Of a stretch of DNA of 64,000 nucleotides, positions 1 to 7,524 are shown in pieces. The stretch lies in NCBI RefSeq assembly GCF_014699005.1, contig NZ_JACWZY010000002.1, positions 496,001 through 560,000 of the forward strand, in the 5' to 3' direction. The notes below the pieces were generated by a model. The model saw only the letters and a list, made by a program, of their open reading frames with translations. It was not told the origin of the DNA and did not search any database. The translations under genes were made by a program, and so were the position numbers. The number at the start of each line of letters is the position of its first letter. Position 1 is the stretch's first letter. This stretch comes from Spirosoma profusum (GTDB taxonomy: Bacteria; Bacteroidota; Bacteroidia; Cytophagales; Spirosomataceae).

Positions 1-551
1 GGCAGTCAATAGCAAGAAGCAGAGACTGAGCCTGAATTGTACAACATGTTTCATTAGATAGATTGGTTTGATTGGAAGTTATTAGGTGATACTGAGTGAT
101 TACAGATTGCTTTTGACAACCAGTAACTCGTACTATTTATCCGAAGACGAAGTAGAGAATAACACTAAATTGTCAAATAGACACAATTTTAAAAATGTTA
201 CATTTTATCGGAGAATAATAAAATTTGTCTTTGTTCATAAAGAGATGGCTAAGTAATTCCTACTATGTATCTTAAAAAGAATCAAAAAAATTTGGAAGTA
301 ATATGAAGATTATTCACCTTTGCCCACCGACCTAGAAGAGTAATCATTTTTTTGACTTTATTCTTATGGAAACCAACTACGTATCATCGACTTATTTCTG
401 CACTGGTACTCCTCCTGTCTTTTCTGGAATGGATGCCATGCGAATGTGTTGTTGACCCTATCAGTTTGTCCGATACGTAGCACTAACCCAGCATCATTTT
501 TGATTTAAAGTTCGTTTAGCAAACAATCAGTTTGCCTTTCATAACCTCTAA
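1..551. other. AT-rich region without a recognisable gene
   Basis: I see no convincing coding region in these first 551 bases. They are AT-rich compared with the genes that follow, stop codons are frequent in all frames, and the short open frames show no family motif. Two copies of the over-used TACGT word occur (near 377 and 473). The stretch probably holds the upstream control region of the dioxygenase gene that starts at 596, and possibly the end of a transcript that starts outside the window. Confidence 0.5.
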
Positions 552-574
552 TACTATACTTAATCTGTATAGTA
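552..574. promoter_or_regulatory. Operator-like dyad upstream of the PhyH gene
   Basis: The arms TACTATAC (552-559) and GTATAGTA (567-574) are perfectly complementary and separated by 7 bases. The dyad ends 21 bases before the ATG at 596, a typical position for a repressor site overlapping a promoter or a 5' leader. A TTTG at 531-534 could be a -33 element. The arm length and spacing suit a dimeric regulator; which one is unknown. It has no T-run and is too weak to be a terminator. Confidence 0.35.
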
Positions 575-595
575 AGTATTTTAAAATTATTTGTT

Positions 596-1432
596 ATGAC
601 TTTAATCGCTGAATTGCCTAAAAACCAAGTACGTAGTAGTGTGCAGCCTAATTTCTTGCTGACTGACGAGCAAAAAGCTTTTTTCGACAAGAATGGTTTT
701 TTACATATCAAGGGATTCGTCCAGCGCGAAACGGTGCAACTCTTTATACAGGAGTTACAGCGTGTCGAAGCGAACTGGATCGCTGAAAAGGTCGATAAAA
801 TCAACGGCACACCTATTAAATATGGCCGCGATGAAAACGGACAGCAGATTGTACAGCGATTTGCGTTTGCTTCCTGGTTTAGTCCGGTGCTACGTGAATT
901 TTTACAGGATAAGCGCCTGAAAGCACTTACTACATTGCTGCAGCCGTATGATGGACGTATCGGCGAAGATGAAAAAGACGGTCTGGTGGTGAATCACTAT
1001 GTTCGGACGCCGGAGAGTAATTTCTCGAGAATGGGCTGGCATACCGATAGCCCGCGCGATCTATTTCTGGGCCACCGTATCCGGCCGATGCTCAACGTTG
1101 GCCTGCACCTCGACGATTGCCCCATGACAAATGGTGGCCTACGGGTATTGCCCGGCACCCACAAGCAAAGCACCCTGCTGACCTTGTTCCGCAAACGGCA
1201 GTTCATCGACCACCGCCCCGACCCACGCGAAGTAGGTTTCGACATCGAAGCCGGTGATTTAACCATTCACAATGGCAGCCTGTGGCATCGGGTTGAGCAG
1301 TCACCGAATCTGGGAGCCGCCAGCCGTCGGCGCGTGATGTACATTCCGCTCATTACGGGCGAATACCAACCCAAAACGGCTGCCAGCAAAACGCCATTTT
1401 ACCATATTTTAGGACGTAAAATTTTACGGTAA
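596..1432 (+). CDS. Phytanoyl-CoA dioxygenase (PhyH) family protein
   Basis: The 278-residue product is a probable Fe(II)/2-oxoglutarate-dependent oxygenase of the PhyH family, which hydroxylates lipids or small metabolites in the cytoplasm. The iron-binding facial triad is visible as H149-x-D151 (in GWHTDSP) and a distal His near residue 231 (NGSLWHRVEQ). A following Arg-rich stretch (SRRRVMY, about 243-249) is placed to bind the 2-oxoglutarate carboxylate. There is no signal peptide and the length is normal for the family. The gene for an integral-membrane di-iron hydroxylase starts 54 bases downstream, so the two probably share a transcript and may both modify lipids; the substrate cannot be read from sequence. 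Confidence 0.85.
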   Translation: MTLIAELPKNQVRSSVQPNFLLTDEQKAFFDKNGFLHIKGFVQRETVQLFIQELQRVEANWIAEKVDKINGTPIKYGRDENGQQIVQRFAFASWFSPVLREFLQDKRLKALTTLLQPYDGRIGEDEKDGLVVNHYVRTPESNFSRMGWHTDSPRDLFLGHRIRPMLNVGLHLDDCPMTNGGLRVLPGTHKQSTLLTLFRKRQFIDHRPDPREVGFDIEAGDLTIHNGSLWHRVEQSPNLGAASRRRVMYIPLITGEYQPKTAASKTPFYHILGRKILR

Positions 1433-1486
1433 CAACGCTACGTTCAGACGTAGTAATCTGACTAAAAGCGAAGTAATAACGAACGT

Positions 1487-2773
1487 ATGGATTTCAACTG
1501 GCTAGCTTCTTTTCTTGTACATGCCAATTGGCTGGCTTTTGCCGTTCCGATCTTCCTCTTATTTATGGGGATCGAGTACCTCGTTGCCCGGTGGCAGCAA
1601 AAGAAGTATTTCCAATTCAGTACGTCGGTCGCTAACATAAACGTAGGCATCGCCGAACGCTTGCTGGATACGTTCACTGTTGGCGCTTTTTACTTCGTAT
1701 ACGATTCTCTACACCGCCATTTCGCCATTTTCGATATACGTCCAACGGTCTGGACGTGGGTTAGTTTGCTCATCGTGACCGATTTTGTCTGGTACTGGTA
1801 TCACCGGCTGGCGCACGAAATCAACCTCTTTTGGGCCGTACACGTAGTACATCACCAGAGCGAGGATTTTAACTACACCGTCTCCGCCCGGATCACGGTT
1901 TTTCAGGCCGTGGTACGTACCGGTTTCTGGTCGATTTTGCCGGTTATCGGTTTTCCAGCGGAGATGATTACGACCATTCTGCTCGTTCATGGGCTGTATC
2001 CGTTCTTCATTCATACCCGCACAATTGGGAAACTCGGCTGGCTCGAATACGTATTTGTGACGCCTTCGCATCACCGCGTACATCACGCCAGCAACCCCGA
2101 ATACCTGGACAAAAACTACGGCGACGTACTGATCATTTGGGACAAGCTCTTTGGTACGTTTGTTGAAGAACGTAGTGTGCCGGTCTATGGCTTAACGAAG
2201 CCGCTCGGCAGCCATAGTTTTTTGTGGCAGCATTTTCACGGATTGCTCGAACTGTTGGTGGCAAGCTGGCAGGCCGACGGATGGCGGGCAAAATGGAACG
2301 TATTGTTCGGTCGCCCGGATGAGCTGAACCCAACCATTCGTCAGGAACTTGAATCCAGATTTTTGTCGACCAGCGCGGCTGAACGTCGGGTGGAGCATAC
2401 GCAACGACGGCGTTTTCGGGGGTACGTAGCGGGGCAACTGGCGGGAACGTTACTGATTTTATTCGTTTTCCTATTATTCGAACACTACGTTCCGGGCTGG
2501 CTTCAGTTGCTGACAGCGCTGTTTATCCTGCTGACACTCATCAATTGCGGGGCTTTGCTGGAACAGCGACAGTGGGTTTTGTATCTTGAAGTAGGGCGGG
2601 TAGCCGTGCTCTGGCTGGCGTTGTATGGCTTGCTTGGCTATCCGATGCTGATTGTGTTGGGCTACATTGGCGCACTGTCGCTCTGGGCATATTTCTCGTT
2701 TATTCGAAGGCATTATTTTCAATTAGTGTACGGCTCTGGCCCCGACAGGCTCTGGCTTTCTGAGTCTCAATAG
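1487..2773 (+). CDS. Sterol desaturase / fatty acid hydroxylase superfamily membrane protein
   Basis: This 428-residue polytopic membrane protein carries the histidine clusters of the superfamily: HRLAH at 106-110, HVVHH at 119-123 and HHRVHH at 195-200, which should bind a non-haem di-iron centre. The layout resembles bacterial relatives of alkylglycerol monooxygenase, so lipid C-H or ether-bond oxidation is likely, but the substrate is not determined. Hydrophobic segments lie near 13-35, 88-105 and 140-175, and several more fill the C-terminal 100 residues. The last dozen residues (from GPDRLWLS) are encoded by the left arm of a long dispersed inverted repeat, so the original C-terminus may have been replaced when that element arrived. 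Confidence 0.85.
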   Translation: MDFNWLASFLVHANWLAFAVPIFLLFMGIEYLVARWQQKKYFQFSTSVANINVGIAERLLDTFTVGAFYFVYDSLHRHFAIFDIRPTVWTWVSLLIVTDFVWYWYHRLAHEINLFWAVHVVHHQSEDFNYTVSARITVFQAVVRTGFWSILPVIGFPAEMITTILLVHGLYPFFIHTRTIGKLGWLEYVFVTPSHHRVHHASNPEYLDKNYGDVLIIWDKLFGTFVEERSVPVYGLTKPLGSHSFLWQHFHGLLELLVASWQADGWRAKWNVLFGRPDELNPTIRQELESRFLSTSAAERRVEHTQRRRFRGYVAGQLAGTLLILFVFLLFEHYVPGWLQLLTALFILLTLINCGALLEQRQWVLYLEVGRVAVLWLALYGLLGYPMLIVLGYIGALSLWAYFSFIRRHYFQLVYGSGPDRLWLSESQ

Positions 2774-2824
2774 CGACTAACAACTTTATCAACACAAATC
2801 CGACAGCCAGAGCCTGTCGGGGCC
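2738..2824. repeat. Dispersed long inverted repeat, family B copy 1
   Basis: A 20-bp arm at 2738-2757 (GGCCCCGACAGGCTCTGGCT) is exactly complementary to 2805-2824. The left arm lies inside the desaturase coding region and the stop codon (2771-2773) falls in the loop. Related elements lie at 4149-4235 and 27116-27197. The sequence has no T-run, so it is not a classical intrinsic terminator, though the RNA hairpin could block 3' exonucleases. Confidence 0.85.
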
Positions 2825-2868
2825 GAATACATTCACCATCACGAACAACCTGATAAATAGCTACTCAA

Positions 2869-3879
2869 ATGGCACATAACACGGATGATGAACCAAAAAC
2901 GAACCGATCGACGTATCGAAAGCGGCTCAGAAATGCGCTATCGTTCAAAAAGACACGTAGCAGACGCCGAAAATCACTGAATCCGTATTCCATCAGCTTT
3001 TTCGGCGTATGGTTTCTGGCGATGATAGCCGCCGTAGGATTCCATGCACCTGATGAGCCGTCGTACCGGGCGCAGTTGGAAGAATGGCACCAGAACCGTA
3101 TAAAATCGCTGAAAAGTGAAACCGGCTGGCTGAATCTGGCGGGGCTTTTCTGGTTGAACGAAGGTAAAAATTCAGTCGGTCGCGGCCCTGATTTCGACGT
3201 TCGGTTTCCAGTCGCCAATGAGCTGAAAGAACTGGGCATATTTACCCTGCAAAATGGCGAAGTTCGCTTTACACCGAATCCTGGAGCCAGTGTTCAGGCC
3301 GATGGGAAACCTGTAACGGAATCACTGGTCATTTTTTCGGGCGCTAAAAGTAAACCGCCTGTGTTGGCGCATGAGTCGTTACGTTGGTTTATCATTAAGC
3401 GAGGCCCGAAATACGGCGTGCGGTTACGTGATCTGGAAGGTCAGTTTCTGCGCGATTTTCACGGAATTGATCGTTTCCCTATTGATGAAACCTGGAAAGT
3501 AAAAGCTAAGCTTGAGAAACCTTCGGAACCCAAAACCATTCCTATTCTGGATGTATTGGGTCAAACAACGCAGACGCCGTTGGCCGGTACGTTAGTGTTT
3601 GACCACGCTGGAAAGACGTATCGACTGGATGCCGTAGGTGAAGGCGAAAAGCTGTTCATTTTGTTTGGTGATCCTACGAATGAGCATGATACGTATGGTG
3701 CGGGCCGGTTTCTGTACGCCGATAAACCCGCAGCCGATGGCACCACAACGCTCGATTTCAACCAATCGATCAACCCACCCTGCGCCTTCACGCCCTATGC
3801 TACGTGTCCGCTTCCGCCCAAACAAAACAAGCTGGCAGTGGCTATAAAAGCGGGTGAAAAACGGTACGGCGATCATTAA
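2869..3879 (+). CDS. DUF1684 domain protein
   Basis: This 336-residue protein is recognisable as DUF1684 from the start of the domain (YRAQLEEWHQNRIKSL, about 65-80), the WLNLAGLFWL segment, and the closing signature PPCAFTPYATCPLPPKQN near 308-325. Its biochemical activity is not established. A very basic N-terminal stretch (residues 1-40) precedes one hydrophobic segment (about 43-60), suggesting an exported or membrane-anchored protein with the domain outside the cytoplasm. The upstream basic region is unusual for the family and the true start may lie further in, but the next in-frame ATG (3022) is inside the hydrophobic segment. A small gene follows three bases after the stop. Confidence 0.8.
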   Translation: MAHNTDDEPKTNRSTYRKRLRNALSFKKTRSRRRKSLNPYSISFFGVWFLAMIAAVGFHAPDEPSYRAQLEEWHQNRIKSLKSETGWLNLAGLFWLNEGKNSVGRGPDFDVRFPVANELKELGIFTLQNGEVRFTPNPGASVQADGKPVTESLVIFSGAKSKPPVLAHESLRWFIIKRGPKYGVRLRDLEGQFLRDFHGIDRFPIDETWKVKAKLEKPSEPKTIPILDVLGQTTQTPLAGTLVFDHAGKTYRLDAVGEGEKLFILFGDPTNEHDTYGAGRFLYADKPAADGTTTLDFNQSINPPCAFTPYATCPLPPKQNKLAVAIKAGEKRYGDH

Positions 3880-3882
3880 GTC

Positions 3883-4149
3883 ATGCAGAACGAACGAAAC
3901 GACCGTGGTGCGACTTATTTCTATGGTTTGCCCTATCATGAGCAACTCAATCTGGTCTGGCAGCGGGGGATGCTGATTGAAGCCCGACGAATTCCGGGTT
4001 TCTGGTTGCATCTATACGCGGTCAATACGTTTTTTGTGGAGATGTGGGTTTGCCAGCGTCGGTACGATGTTACGTTGGTGAGAGTGCTCAGTAATACCGA
4101 TGAGTTGGAGCCGTATATTGACAAAATTTCGCTAAAAGAACTGGTGTAG
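3883..4149 (+). CDS. Small hypothetical protein (88 aa)
   Basis: I do not recognise a family. The 88-residue product is rich in aromatic residues, has a normal composition for a folded cytoplasmic protein, and ends in an acidic segment (DELEPYIDKISLKELV). It has no signal peptide and no clear membrane helix. The ATG lies three bases after the DUF1684 stop, which argues for co-translation with that gene. The final base of its TAG stop is also the first base of a long inverted repeat. Confidence 0.6.
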   Translation: MQNERNDRGATYFYGLPYHEQLNLVWQRGMLIEARRIPGFWLHLYAVNTFFVEMWVCQRRYDVTLVRVLSNTDELEPYIDKISLKELV

Positions 4150-4235
4150 GCCCCGACAGGCTCCGGCTGTCGGAGTTGCGGCAGCAAATGCTAGAGAAGC
4201 TGTATTATAGCTGACAGCCAGAGCCTGTCAGGGCC
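4149..4235. repeat. Dispersed long inverted repeat, family B copy 2
   Basis: The left arm at 4149-4172 (GGCCCCGACAGGCTCCGGCT and on) pairs with 4212-4235 with a few mismatches. It belongs to the same family as 2738-2824 and 27116-27197. It starts on the last base of the preceding stop codon and fills most of the gap to the aminotransferase gene at 4251. Confidence 0.8.
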
Positions 4236-4250
4236 AATTAACTGATTTAC

Positions 4251-5411
4251 ATGAATACGCTGACAAGCGCTACGTTGCCCTCGAAACTGCCGAACGTCGG
4301 GACAACCATTTTTACGGTGATGTCGAAACTGGCGGCTGAAGTAGGAGCCATTAATCTGTCGCAGGGATTTCCGGGTTTTGATTGTTCGCCTGAACTGGTG
4401 TCGCTGGTAGAGCATTATCTGCGCCGAGGATTCAATCAATATGCGCCGATGACGGGCGTACCGACGCTACGTGAAGCGCTGGCGCAGAAAACGTCCGATC
4501 TGTATAACGTAGCGTATCACCCTGATACAGAAGTGACTATTACGTCGGGAGCTACAGAAGCGATCTTTGCGGCAGTTACGGCAGTGATACGTCCCGGCGA
4601 TGAAGTGCTGGTTTTTGAACCGGCTTACGACAGCTACGTTCCTGCTATCGAACTGAACGGCGGCATTCCCGTTTACGTAACGCTTACCCCACCCGACTAT
4701 AGCATCGACTGGAAAACAGTACGTGAAAAAATCACCGACAAAACCCGGCTGATTCTGATCAATACGCCCCACAACCCAACAGGCCGCGTCTGGACGGTAG
4801 ACGATCTGGTGCAACTAGCCAACATCGTCCGCGACCGTGATATCTGGATTGTAAGCGATGAAGTGTACGAGCATATTCTGTTCGACAATCGAACACACCA
4901 TTCACTAATGACGCATCCCGTATTGCAGGAACGAACATTTATTGTGGGTTCTTTTGGGAAAACGTTTCACATTACAGGCTGGAAAATCGGTTACTGCCTG
5001 GCCCCGGCTGAACTGACGCGCGAGTTTCGCAAAATTCACCAGTACCTGACGTTCAGTACCGTAACGCCCATTCAATACGCGCTCGCCGATTATCTGGCGC
5101 AGCCTGCTCACTATCAGGAGTTACCAACTTTTTACCAGCGCAAACGCAACTTGTTTCTGGATGGCCTACGGAATTCTCGTTTCGAGTTCAAACCGGCTGA
5201 AGGAAGTTTCTTTCAAACGGTTTCGTATGCAGCCATTACCGACGAACCGGACTATGATCTGGCGATACGTCTGACAAAAGAAATCAACGTAGCGTCGATT
5301 CCGGTATCGGTGTTTTACAATCAAAAAAACGATTACAAGATTCTTCGGTTCTGTTTCGCCAAAGACGACGCTACGTTACAAAAAGCCGCCGAACGACTGA
5401 GCCGATTGTAA
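4251..5411 (+). CDS. Pyridoxal-phosphate aminotransferase, methionine/kynurenine aminotransferase type (YbdL-like)
   Basis: The 386-residue enzyme is a class I/II fold-type I aminotransferase. Visible landmarks are LSQGFPGF near 36-43, NPTG (in NTPHNPTGRV, 171-180), SDEVYEH (202-208) and the PLP-lysine motif SFGKTFHITGWKIGY with Lys237 as the Schiff-base residue. The SFGKT-GWK-GY pattern is typical of YbdL and kynurenine aminotransferases, which transfer the amino group of methionine or aromatic amino acids to 2-oxo acids. No leader is present, so it acts in the cytoplasm. It stands 41 bases upstream of the DUF4395 gene. The exact amino donor is inferred from family only. Confidence 0.87.
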   Translation: MNTLTSATLPSKLPNVGTTIFTVMSKLAAEVGAINLSQGFPGFDCSPELVSLVEHYLRRGFNQYAPMTGVPTLREALAQKTSDLYNVAYHPDTEVTITSGATEAIFAAVTAVIRPGDEVLVFEPAYDSYVPAIELNGGIPVYVTLTPPDYSIDWKTVREKITDKTRLILINTPHNPTGRVWTVDDLVQLANIVRDRDIWIVSDEVYEHILFDNRTHHSLMTHPVLQERTFIVGSFGKTFHITGWKIGYCLAPAELTREFRKIHQYLTFSTVTPIQYALADYLAQPAHYQELPTFYQRKRNLFLDGLRNSRFEFKPAEGSFFQTVSYAAITDEPDYDLAIRLTKEINVASIPVSVFYNQKNDYKILRFCFAKDDATLQKAAERLSRL

Positions 5412-5452
5412 CGCGGGTTTCCAGCTACGGCCGAACGTCCGCACAACATATC

Positions 5453-5926
5453 ATGGAAAAAGAAACGAATCAATCAACCTTATCACTTCATCAACAGGCA
5501 CTCGAATGCCCGGTAGATGGTGTAAAAGTGAACGAAAATAAAGTGCGCACAGTCGCTTTTGGCGTTCTTCTGACCACAATCGCGTATCTGCTTACGGGCT
5601 TCTGGCCGCTCTTCCTGTTCCTGCTAATCGACTTTGCGTTACGTGCCTTTAACTTCGGGCAATACAGCTTACTGGCTCGATTGAGCGATGGAGTCATCAA
5701 ACTGTTAAAGTTTCCAGTTGTGCCCATCGACCAAGCTCCGAAGCGCTTTGCGGCAGGGGTTGGTATGGTTTTTTCGGTTGTTATTCTAGGGCTGCATGGT
5801 TTGGGGATTTCGGCCTTTTGGGTGGCAGGCGTGATAGCTGTTTTCGCAGCGCTGGAATCGCTGGCGGGTTTTTGCGCGGGTTGCTACGTGTATACTTTAC
5901 TGAAAAAAATCCGGGTAATCAGCTAG
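5453..5926 (+). CDS. DUF4395 family membrane protein
   Basis: This 157-residue protein matches DUF4395 by its N-terminal Cys-Pro (C19-P20 in ECPVDG), two pairs of membrane helices (about 35-62 and 103-138), and a C-terminal CAGC motif (C141, C144) followed by a short basic tail. Members of the family often sit beside thiol-redox genes, and the paired cysteines suggest a redox or metal role, but no activity is established. The next gene, 36 bases downstream, encodes an AhpD-like protein that also has a CxxC motif, so the two may belong to one redox operon. Confidence 0.75.
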   Translation: MEKETNQSTLSLHQQALECPVDGVKVNENKVRTVAFGVLLTTIAYLLTGFWPLFLFLLIDFALRAFNFGQYSLLARLSDGVIKLLKFPVVPIDQAPKRFAAGVGMVFSVVILGLHGLGISAFWVAGVIAVFAALESLAGFCAGCYVYTLLKKIRVIS

Positions 5927-5962
5927 GTTTGTATTTCTTTATCTAACTAAATACATTCGGAA

Positions 5963-6520
5963 ATGCCCAGAATTAAGCCATTACCTATCAAAGAAGCTAC
6001 GTCCGACGTACTGGCGGCTTACGATGCGCACATAACGGATTATCCGGGGAGCCGCATCACCAACATGAAGGCAACGCTGGGACGGTCGCTGCTATCGTTT
6101 CAGATTTACATGCAATGGTACCCGTTGTATGAAGAGGTGAAGAAAATTCTTGGCTTTAGATTGGCATATCTGTATGCTCATGCCATTTCCGAAGGTTCGA
6201 ATTGCCCGCTTTGCACAACGTTCTTCCGACGTATCATCATCGACAATGGCGAACGGCCTGAAAACCTGCAGCTAACTGAGCATGAGCAGGAAGTTGTTGA
6301 TTTCGGTAGCGCTATTGCCCAGCATAAAGGTGAGATTTCGGATGAGCTTTACGTACCTGTGGCTGAGCGTTATACCGAGGCACAACTGGTCGTATTGATT
6401 GCATTTGCGGGTCAGATGATTGCTACGAACGTATTCAACAACGTACTGGAGGTGAACATCGACGAATATCTGTATCCGTATTTACCTTTAATGCAGCAGC
6501 AGGTTCAGACACAACAATAA
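5963..6520 (+). CDS. Carboxymuconolactone decarboxylase / AhpD-like protein
   Basis: The 185-residue product has the all-helical AhpD-like fold signature around a CxxC motif (C81-P-L-C84) preceded by HAISEGSN. In AhpD-type proteins this pair of cysteines reduces peroxiredoxins or supports alkylhydroperoxidase activity. The rest of the protein is helical and soluble. Its TAA stop overlaps the ATG of the following SDR gene by one base (TAATG at 6518-6522), strong evidence for translational coupling. Whether it is a peroxidase or a decarboxylase cannot be decided here. Confidence 0.75.
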   Translation: MPRIKPLPIKEATSDVLAAYDAHITDYPGSRITNMKATLGRSLLSFQIYMQWYPLYEEVKKILGFRLAYLYAHAISEGSNCPLCTTFFRRIIIDNGERPENLQLTEHEQEVVDFGSAIAQHKGEISDELYVPVAERYTEAQLVVLIAFAGQMIATNVFNNVLEVNIDEYLYPYLPLMQQQVQTQQ

Positions 6521-7323
6521 TGGCTGATTTCGACGGAAACGTAGCATTTATCACGGGGGCGGCACACGGGCAGGGTAGGGCTGTAGCGCTGGCTCTGGCA
6601 AAAGAAGGAGCTAATATTGTGGCTTTCGATTTGGCGAAACCACAGTCCTATCCCGGATACGCGCTAGGATCTGACACAGAATTAGATAGCCTGAAACGTG
6701 AGGTTGAAGCCCTTGGAAAACACTGCCTGACAGTTCAGGGGGATGTTCGTCGTGATGAAGATATCAGTCGGGCGGTCGATGCTACGTTGGTCAACTTCGG
6801 ACGTATTGATATTCTGTTCAATAACGCGGGCATCTGCGCCTACGGACTCGTCCACGAGCTCCCCGAAAGCGAATGGGACGCTATGCTCGATATCAACCTG
6901 AAAGGAGCGTGGCTGGTGGCCCGACGTATCATTCCGGTGATGATGAAGCAAAAGTCGGGCGTGATTATTAACAACTCATCGATTGCCGGGCTGCGTGGTA
7001 TGAACCGGCTTAGTCATTACGCGGCTTCCAAATGGGGGCTGGTCGGTCTGACGAAATCGTGGGCTATTGAACTGGCTCCCTATAATATTCGCGTCAATTC
7101 CATTCATCCAACGGGCGTAAACACACCCATGAACGACGGTCTGGCTGAGCTAGAAGGTACCACAACGCAGGAAATCGCCGAGCGTTCAGCCGGGAATCTG
7201 CTGCCTGTGCCCTGGGTTGAAACCGAGGACGTAGCAGCTATGGTACTCTACCTGGCTTCTGAGAAAGCCCGCTACGTTACGGGTTCGCAGTTTGTGCTTG
7301 ATGCTGGACTACTAACACGGTAA
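6520..7323 (+). CDS. Short-chain dehydrogenase/reductase (SDR)
   Basis: The 267-residue protein is a classical SDR. It shows the TGxxxGxG nucleotide-binding motif at 12-19 (TGAAHGQG), NNAG in FNNAGICAYG, a catalytic Ser in NNSSIAG, and Tyr167-x-x-x-Lys171 (YAASK). An insertion after the second beta strand (about residues 38-62) is also seen in carveol-dehydrogenase-like and mycofactocin-coupled SDRs, but no mycofactocin genes are present here. It is likely cytoplasmic and NAD(P)-dependent; the substrate is unknown. The start overlaps the upstream AhpD-like stop, and a strong intrinsic terminator follows at 7368. Confidence 0.88.
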   Translation: MADFDGNVAFITGAAHGQGRAVALALAKEGANIVAFDLAKPQSYPGYALGSDTELDSLKREVEALGKHCLTVQGDVRRDEDISRAVDATLVNFGRIDILFNNAGICAYGLVHELPESEWDAMLDINLKGAWLVARRIIPVMMKQKSGVIINNSSIAGLRGMNRLSHYAASKWGLVGLTKSWAIELAPYNIRVNSIHPTGVNTPMNDGLAELEGTTTQEIAERSAGNLLPVPWVETEDVAAMVLYLASEKARYVTGSQFVLDAGLLTR

Positions 7324-7367
7324 TTGTCTGACAACGTAGTGAATAAACGTTGTTTTGCGTATCTACT

Positions 7368-7392
7368 AGCCCTCAAAATGAGGGCTTTTTTG
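7368..7392 (+). terminator. Intrinsic terminator after the SDR gene
   Basis: An 8-bp perfect stem AGCCCTCA/TGAGGGCT with a 3-base loop is followed by six T's. It lies 45 bases after the SDR stop and closes the 4.25-7.3 kb gene run. Confidence 0.85.
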
Positions 7393-7426
7393 TTTGTAAG
7401 CACCTAAACCAAAAAACGGCCTTAAT

Positions 7427-7457
7427 GTTGCAGAAATCCATTATTTTGCTAGTTTTG
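7427..7457 (+). promoter_or_regulatory. Putative Bacteroidota promoter of the SusC gene
   Basis: GTTG at 7427-7430 and TAGTTTTG at 7450-7457 are separated by 19 bases. This fits the Bacteroidota sigma-A consensus (TTTG, about 19 bases, TAnnTTTG), with a perfect -7 box. Transcription would start near 7465, about 60 bases before the preferred ATG at 7525. Confidence 0.5.
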
Positions 7458-7524
7458 ATAATTCTAATATTAAATAATTGTTAACAAATTGTTAAGAAGT
7501 ATGCAGGGAAATCTCCACTCTATT

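Noticed and set aside
505-810. Minus-strand frame overlapping the start of the PhyH gene
   Set aside because: Low-complexity, cysteine- and serine-rich translation with no motif; overlaps a supported gene start.
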